From positions 1,173,001-1,237,000 of the forward strand of contig NZ_CP090953.1 of assembly GCF_021513175.1 (NCBI RefSeq): 64,000 bases of DNA. The letters are read 5' to 3'. The notes under the pieces were generated by a model, which made no database searches, was not told the DNA's origin, and worked only from the letters and a program-made list of their open reading frames with translations. Position numbers and translations under genes: made by a program. This document shows positions 55,139 through 64,000 of this stretch, piece by piece. The DNA comes from Sphingomonas sp. S2-65. Lineage in GTDB: Bacteria; Pseudomonadota; Alphaproteobacteria; Sphingomonadales; Sphingomonadaceae. The number at the start of each line of letters is the position of its first letter. Positions within the stretch are counted from its first letter, which is position 1.

Positions 55139-57022
55139 TTACCGCGGGCCGATCGGAACCACCGGCAGCATGACGCTGCTCGACTGCGCGCCGCCATAGA
55201 CGATCGACACCGTCGCCTTCTGGTAATCCGATTTCTTCGCGAAGAAGATATTCGGCACGTATTTCTGCGGGTTGCGATCGTATACCGGGAATTGCGAGGA
55301 CTGGATCTGGACCATGATCCGGTGACCGGGCTGGAACACATGGTTCACCGCGGGCAGGCGGAACTTGTATTCCTGAACCTTGTTCGCGGGGATCGGCGAC
55401 GGGTTCGAGAAGCTGTTGCGGTAGCGTCCGCGGAAGATGTCCATGCTGATCGGCAGCTGATAGCCGCCCATCTCGGGCGTGTTCGCCATCTCGTCGGGAT
55501 AGACGTCGATCACCTTGACCACGAAGTCGCCATCGGTGCCGGTGGTCTTGGCGAAGATGTCGGCGATCGGCGCGCCGGTCACGCGGACGGGTCTGTCGAG
55601 CACCGGCGTCGAATAGGTCAGCACGTCGGGGCGGCCGTCGACGAAGCGCTGATCCCACAACAGATAGGTCTTCCAGCGCCCGTCATCGAAGTTCACCGGG
55701 CGCGGCAGATGCGGCACGGGCTTGTCGGGATCGGAGACATAGCTGTCCTCCCCCCGGCCTGAAGGATCGAAGCCGAGCGCCGACCCGGCTTGCAGATAGA
55801 TCGGGGTGAGCTTGCTGGTGAGCGGCCACTGGTCGTAGCGGTCCCAGCGGTTCTCGCCGGTGTTGTAGAGCATCGCCTTGGGCGGAGAGAAGGCGGGCGC
55901 GCCGTCCTTCAGATAGGCGTTGAAGAAAGGCAGCAGGACGTCGCGGCGCGCCTGGAGCGCGGTGTCGCCTTCGAAGTTCAGCGCGCCCAGCGACGAACCG
56001 TTATAGTTGAAGCCCGAATGCCGCCACGGGCCCATGATCAGGAAGTTGTTGTTGGCCTGCCCGGTCTTCTGGAGCTCCTCGAAGGCATGGATCGCGCCGT
56101 ACATGTCCTCCTGGTCCCACAGCCCCTGCTCCCAGAGAGTGGGGACGTTGGACGGGTTCTTGGCGAGCAGCTTGTCGAGCGCCTGCCCCTGCCAAAACGC
56201 GTCATAGGCCGGATGCGCGGCCATGCGGTTCCAGAAGGGCAATTGGTCATAGCCGAACTGCTTGGCCCAATCGCCTGCCGAGCCGACGCGGCGGAAGGTG
56301 TCGTAATCGTCATAGCCGCCGCCCGGGGGCGACTTGCCTGCACCCTTGTAGCCCGTCTGGCTGGCGATCCAGCCGATGTTCGCGAGGCGGAAGGCGCCGT
56401 GGTGGAACCAGTCGTCCCCCATCCAGCCATCGACCATCGGGCTTTCGGGCGCCGCCACCTTGAGCGCCGGGTGCGGGTTGAGCAGCGCCATGACGACGGT
56501 GAAGCCCTCGTACGAAGAGCCGAGCATGCCGACCTTGCCATTGCTCTCCGGCGTGTTCTTCACCAGCCAGTCGATCGTATCCCAGGCGTCGGTGGTATGG
56601 TCGACCTTGGTGGGGTTGAGTGGGCCGACCGGCGGCCGCGTGACGACGTAGTCACCCTCCGAGCCATACTTGCCGCGGATGTCCTGGAACACGCGGATAT
56701 AACCCGCCTTCACGAAGACCTCATCGCCCTCGGACAACATCGAGGTCATCTTGGTGCTGTCCATCCGGCGCGTGCGGCCGGCCGCGTTGTAGGGCGTACG
56801 GGTAAGCAGGATCGGCGCGTTCGTCGCGCCCTTGGGGATCATGATGACGGTGAACAGCTTGGTGCCGTCGCGCATCGGCACCATCACCTCCCGACGGATA
56901 TAATCATTCGCCTGGTTGGGCGCCGTGAAGGCCGGGGGGATGTCGTTGAAGCTTGCCTGCTGGGCCTGAGCGGCGCCCGCGAGCATCGTGGCGGCCAGAA
57001 GAGCGACGTGGATCTTGTGCAT
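55139..57022 (-). CDS. CocE/NonD family hydrolase (alpha-amino acid esterase type)
   Basis: 627 residues from the ATG at 57022, which begins a signal peptide (HKIHVALLAATMLAGAAQAQ); the frame is open 38 codons further. The S15/CocE alpha/beta hydrolase domain has VMVPMRDGTKLFTVIMIPKG, FQDIRGKYGSEGDYV, the nucleophile elbow GMLGSSYEGFTVVMALLNPH and an acid/His pair expected around FLIMGPWRHSGFNYNG. The C-terminal jelly-roll domain follows from about 480 (YSTPVLDRPVRVTGAPIADI). Related periplasmic enzymes hydrolyse alpha-amino acid esters and beta-lactam side chains; the natural substrate is unknown. Confidence 0.93.
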   Translation of the reverse strand: MHKIHVALLAATMLAGAAQAQQASFNDIPPAFTAPNQANDYIRREVMVPMRDGTKLFTVIMIPKGATNAPILLTRTPYNAAGRTRRMDSTKMTSMLSEGDEVFVKAGYIRVFQDIRGKYGSEGDYVVTRPPVGPLNPTKVDHTTDAWDTIDWLVKNTPESNGKVGMLGSSYEGFTVVMALLNPHPALKVAAPESPMVDGWMGDDWFHHGAFRLANIGWIASQTGYKGAGKSPPGGGYDDYDTFRRVGSAGDWAKQFGYDQLPFWNRMAAHPAYDAFWQGQALDKLLAKNPSNVPTLWEQGLWDQEDMYGAIHAFEELQKTGQANNNFLIMGPWRHSGFNYNGSSLGALNFEGDTALQARRDVLLPFFNAYLKDGAPAFSPPKAMLYNTGENRWDRYDQWPLTSKLTPIYLQAGSALGFDPSGRGEDSYVSDPDKPVPHLPRPVNFDDGRWKTYLLWDQRFVDGRPDVLTYSTPVLDRPVRVTGAPIADIFAKTTGTDGDFVVKVIDVYPDEMANTPEMGGYQLPISMDIFRGRYRNSFSNPSPIPANKVQEYKFRLPAVNHVFQPGHRIMVQIQSSQFPVYDRNPQKYVPNIFFAKKSDYQKATVSIVYGGAQSSSVMLPVVPIGPR

Positions 57023-57134
57023 GCGGCGAGCCTTCCGAAGGATTTGCGCCTTTAAGCCCGAAACCGGAGCAGCCGCCAAGCCGATCTTCTCATACCCGCC
57101 GTACGCCGCTTGCTCCCAACCGCTCCCGACAAGC

Positions 57135-57170
57135 AAAAACCGCCGCCCGGTTTCCCGGACGGCGGTTTTT
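57135..57170. terminator. Terminator downstream of rpoC, symmetrical
   Basis: AAAACCGCCG(C/T)CCGG stem with loop and matching CCGGACGGCGGTTTTT; both ends are A/T runs, so it can work on either strand. It lies 34 bases after the rpoC stop and upstream of the CocE gene, separating the two minus-strand units. Confidence 0.9.
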
Positions 57171-57204
57171 CAGGTCAGCGCTTGAAGCGGCCGACGAGGG
57201 GTTC

Positions 57205-61497
<4,293 letters not shown>

Positions 61498-61510
61498 TCT
61501 TTTCATCCTT

Positions 61511-61660
61511 CAACCCCTCTCCCGCTTGCGGGAGAGGGAGGGGCCCGCCCGCGCCAGCGGGTGGGAAGGTGAGGGTCTGTCGGGTGATTCAGGCGCCCGG
61601 TCTGCAACCGGCCCCGTCTCACCCTCACCCCGGCCCTCTCCCGCAAGCGGGAGAGGGAGA
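61511..61660. repeat. Composite palindromic element in the rpoB-rpoC spacer
   Basis: Two related hairpins, CCTCTCCCGCTTGCGGGAGAGG at about 61514-61535 and CCTCTCCCGCAAGCGGGAGAGG at about 61637-61658, flank a centre with GGTGAGGGT and its complement ACCCTCACC. The whole therefore is an inverted repeat of about 150 bases. Half of it is the same class as the hairpin inside murD and those in the murE-murF spacer. On the minus strand it sits in the untranslated gap between rpoB and rpoC. Confidence 0.9.
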
Positions 61661-61664
61661 TTGC

Positions 61665-64000
<2,336 letters not shown>

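Overview
The window is high-GC, gene-dense chromosomal DNA from an alphaproteobacterium of the Sphingomonas type. The evidence is the gene content and order (argS-SPOR-nagZ-scpA-scpB, a complete dcw cluster, NDUFA12-DUF2155-aat, the tRNA-Trp/secE-nusG-rplKA-rplJL and rpoBC blocks), the protein sequences themselves, and many GTG/TTG starts with 4-base overlaps. No transposase, integrase, CRISPR array, toxin/antitoxin pair or biosynthetic cluster was found. Most of the window is core genome.

1-5.4 kb (minus): scpB (cut by the window edge), scpA, nagZ, a SPOR-domain membrane protein and argS, a common alphaproteobacterial run. A small plus-strand secreted-protein gene follows. 5.4-8.7 kb: dgt (HD-domain triphosphohydrolase) and a large TPR/low-complexity/SPOR secreted protein. 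8.8-27.3 kb: the whole division and cell wall (dcw) cluster on the minus strand, transcribed mraZ-rsmH-ftsL-ftsI-murE-murF-mraY-murD-ftsW-murG-murC-murB-ddl-ftsQ-ftsA-ftsZ. Nearly all junctions overlap by 1-4 bases and six genes use GTG or TTG starts. A two-box candidate MraZ operator lies upstream of mraZ. Palindromic repeat DNA interrupts the cluster between murE and murF and has also inserted in frame within murD.

27.6-39.8 kb: single genes and short operons: a small membrane protein, cysteine synthase, a DUF962/Mpo1-like protein divergent from a deoxyinosine glycosylase, an orphan GAF histidine kinase, a lipoprotein, aat overlapping a DUF2155 gene tail to tail, NDUFA12, DUF192, a double cold-shock-domain protein, recX, a fatty-acyl-AMP ligase and a GGDEF-EAL protein, ending at tRNA-Trp(CCA). 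39.8-45.5 kb: lysA with three small partners on the minus strand, then DUF485-actP and a YqaA/DedA-family protein on the plus strand. This block separates tRNA-Trp from secE, which are neighbours in many relatives.

45.6-49.7 kb (plus): secE, nusG, rplK, rplA, then rplJ, rplL, with an L,D-transpeptidase gene on the opposite strand between rplA and rplJ. 49.9-57.0 kb: a proline-rich membrane protein, an active/inactive pair of M16 metallopeptidases, a gamma-glutamylcyclotransferase-like protein, an RBBP9-like hydrolase fold lacking its catalytic residues, and a CocE/NonD esterase. 57.2-64 kb: rpoC and the 3' part of rpoB on the minus strand, inverted relative to rplJL, with another palindromic element between them.

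No clearly novel multi-gene system was found. The items most worth a second look are the palindromic element translated inside MurD and its relatives in two operon spacers, the broken and inverted rplJL/rpoBC arrangement, the pseudo-hydrolase at 54.5 kb, the 190-base antisense overlap of aat and the DUF2155 gene, and the M16 pair.
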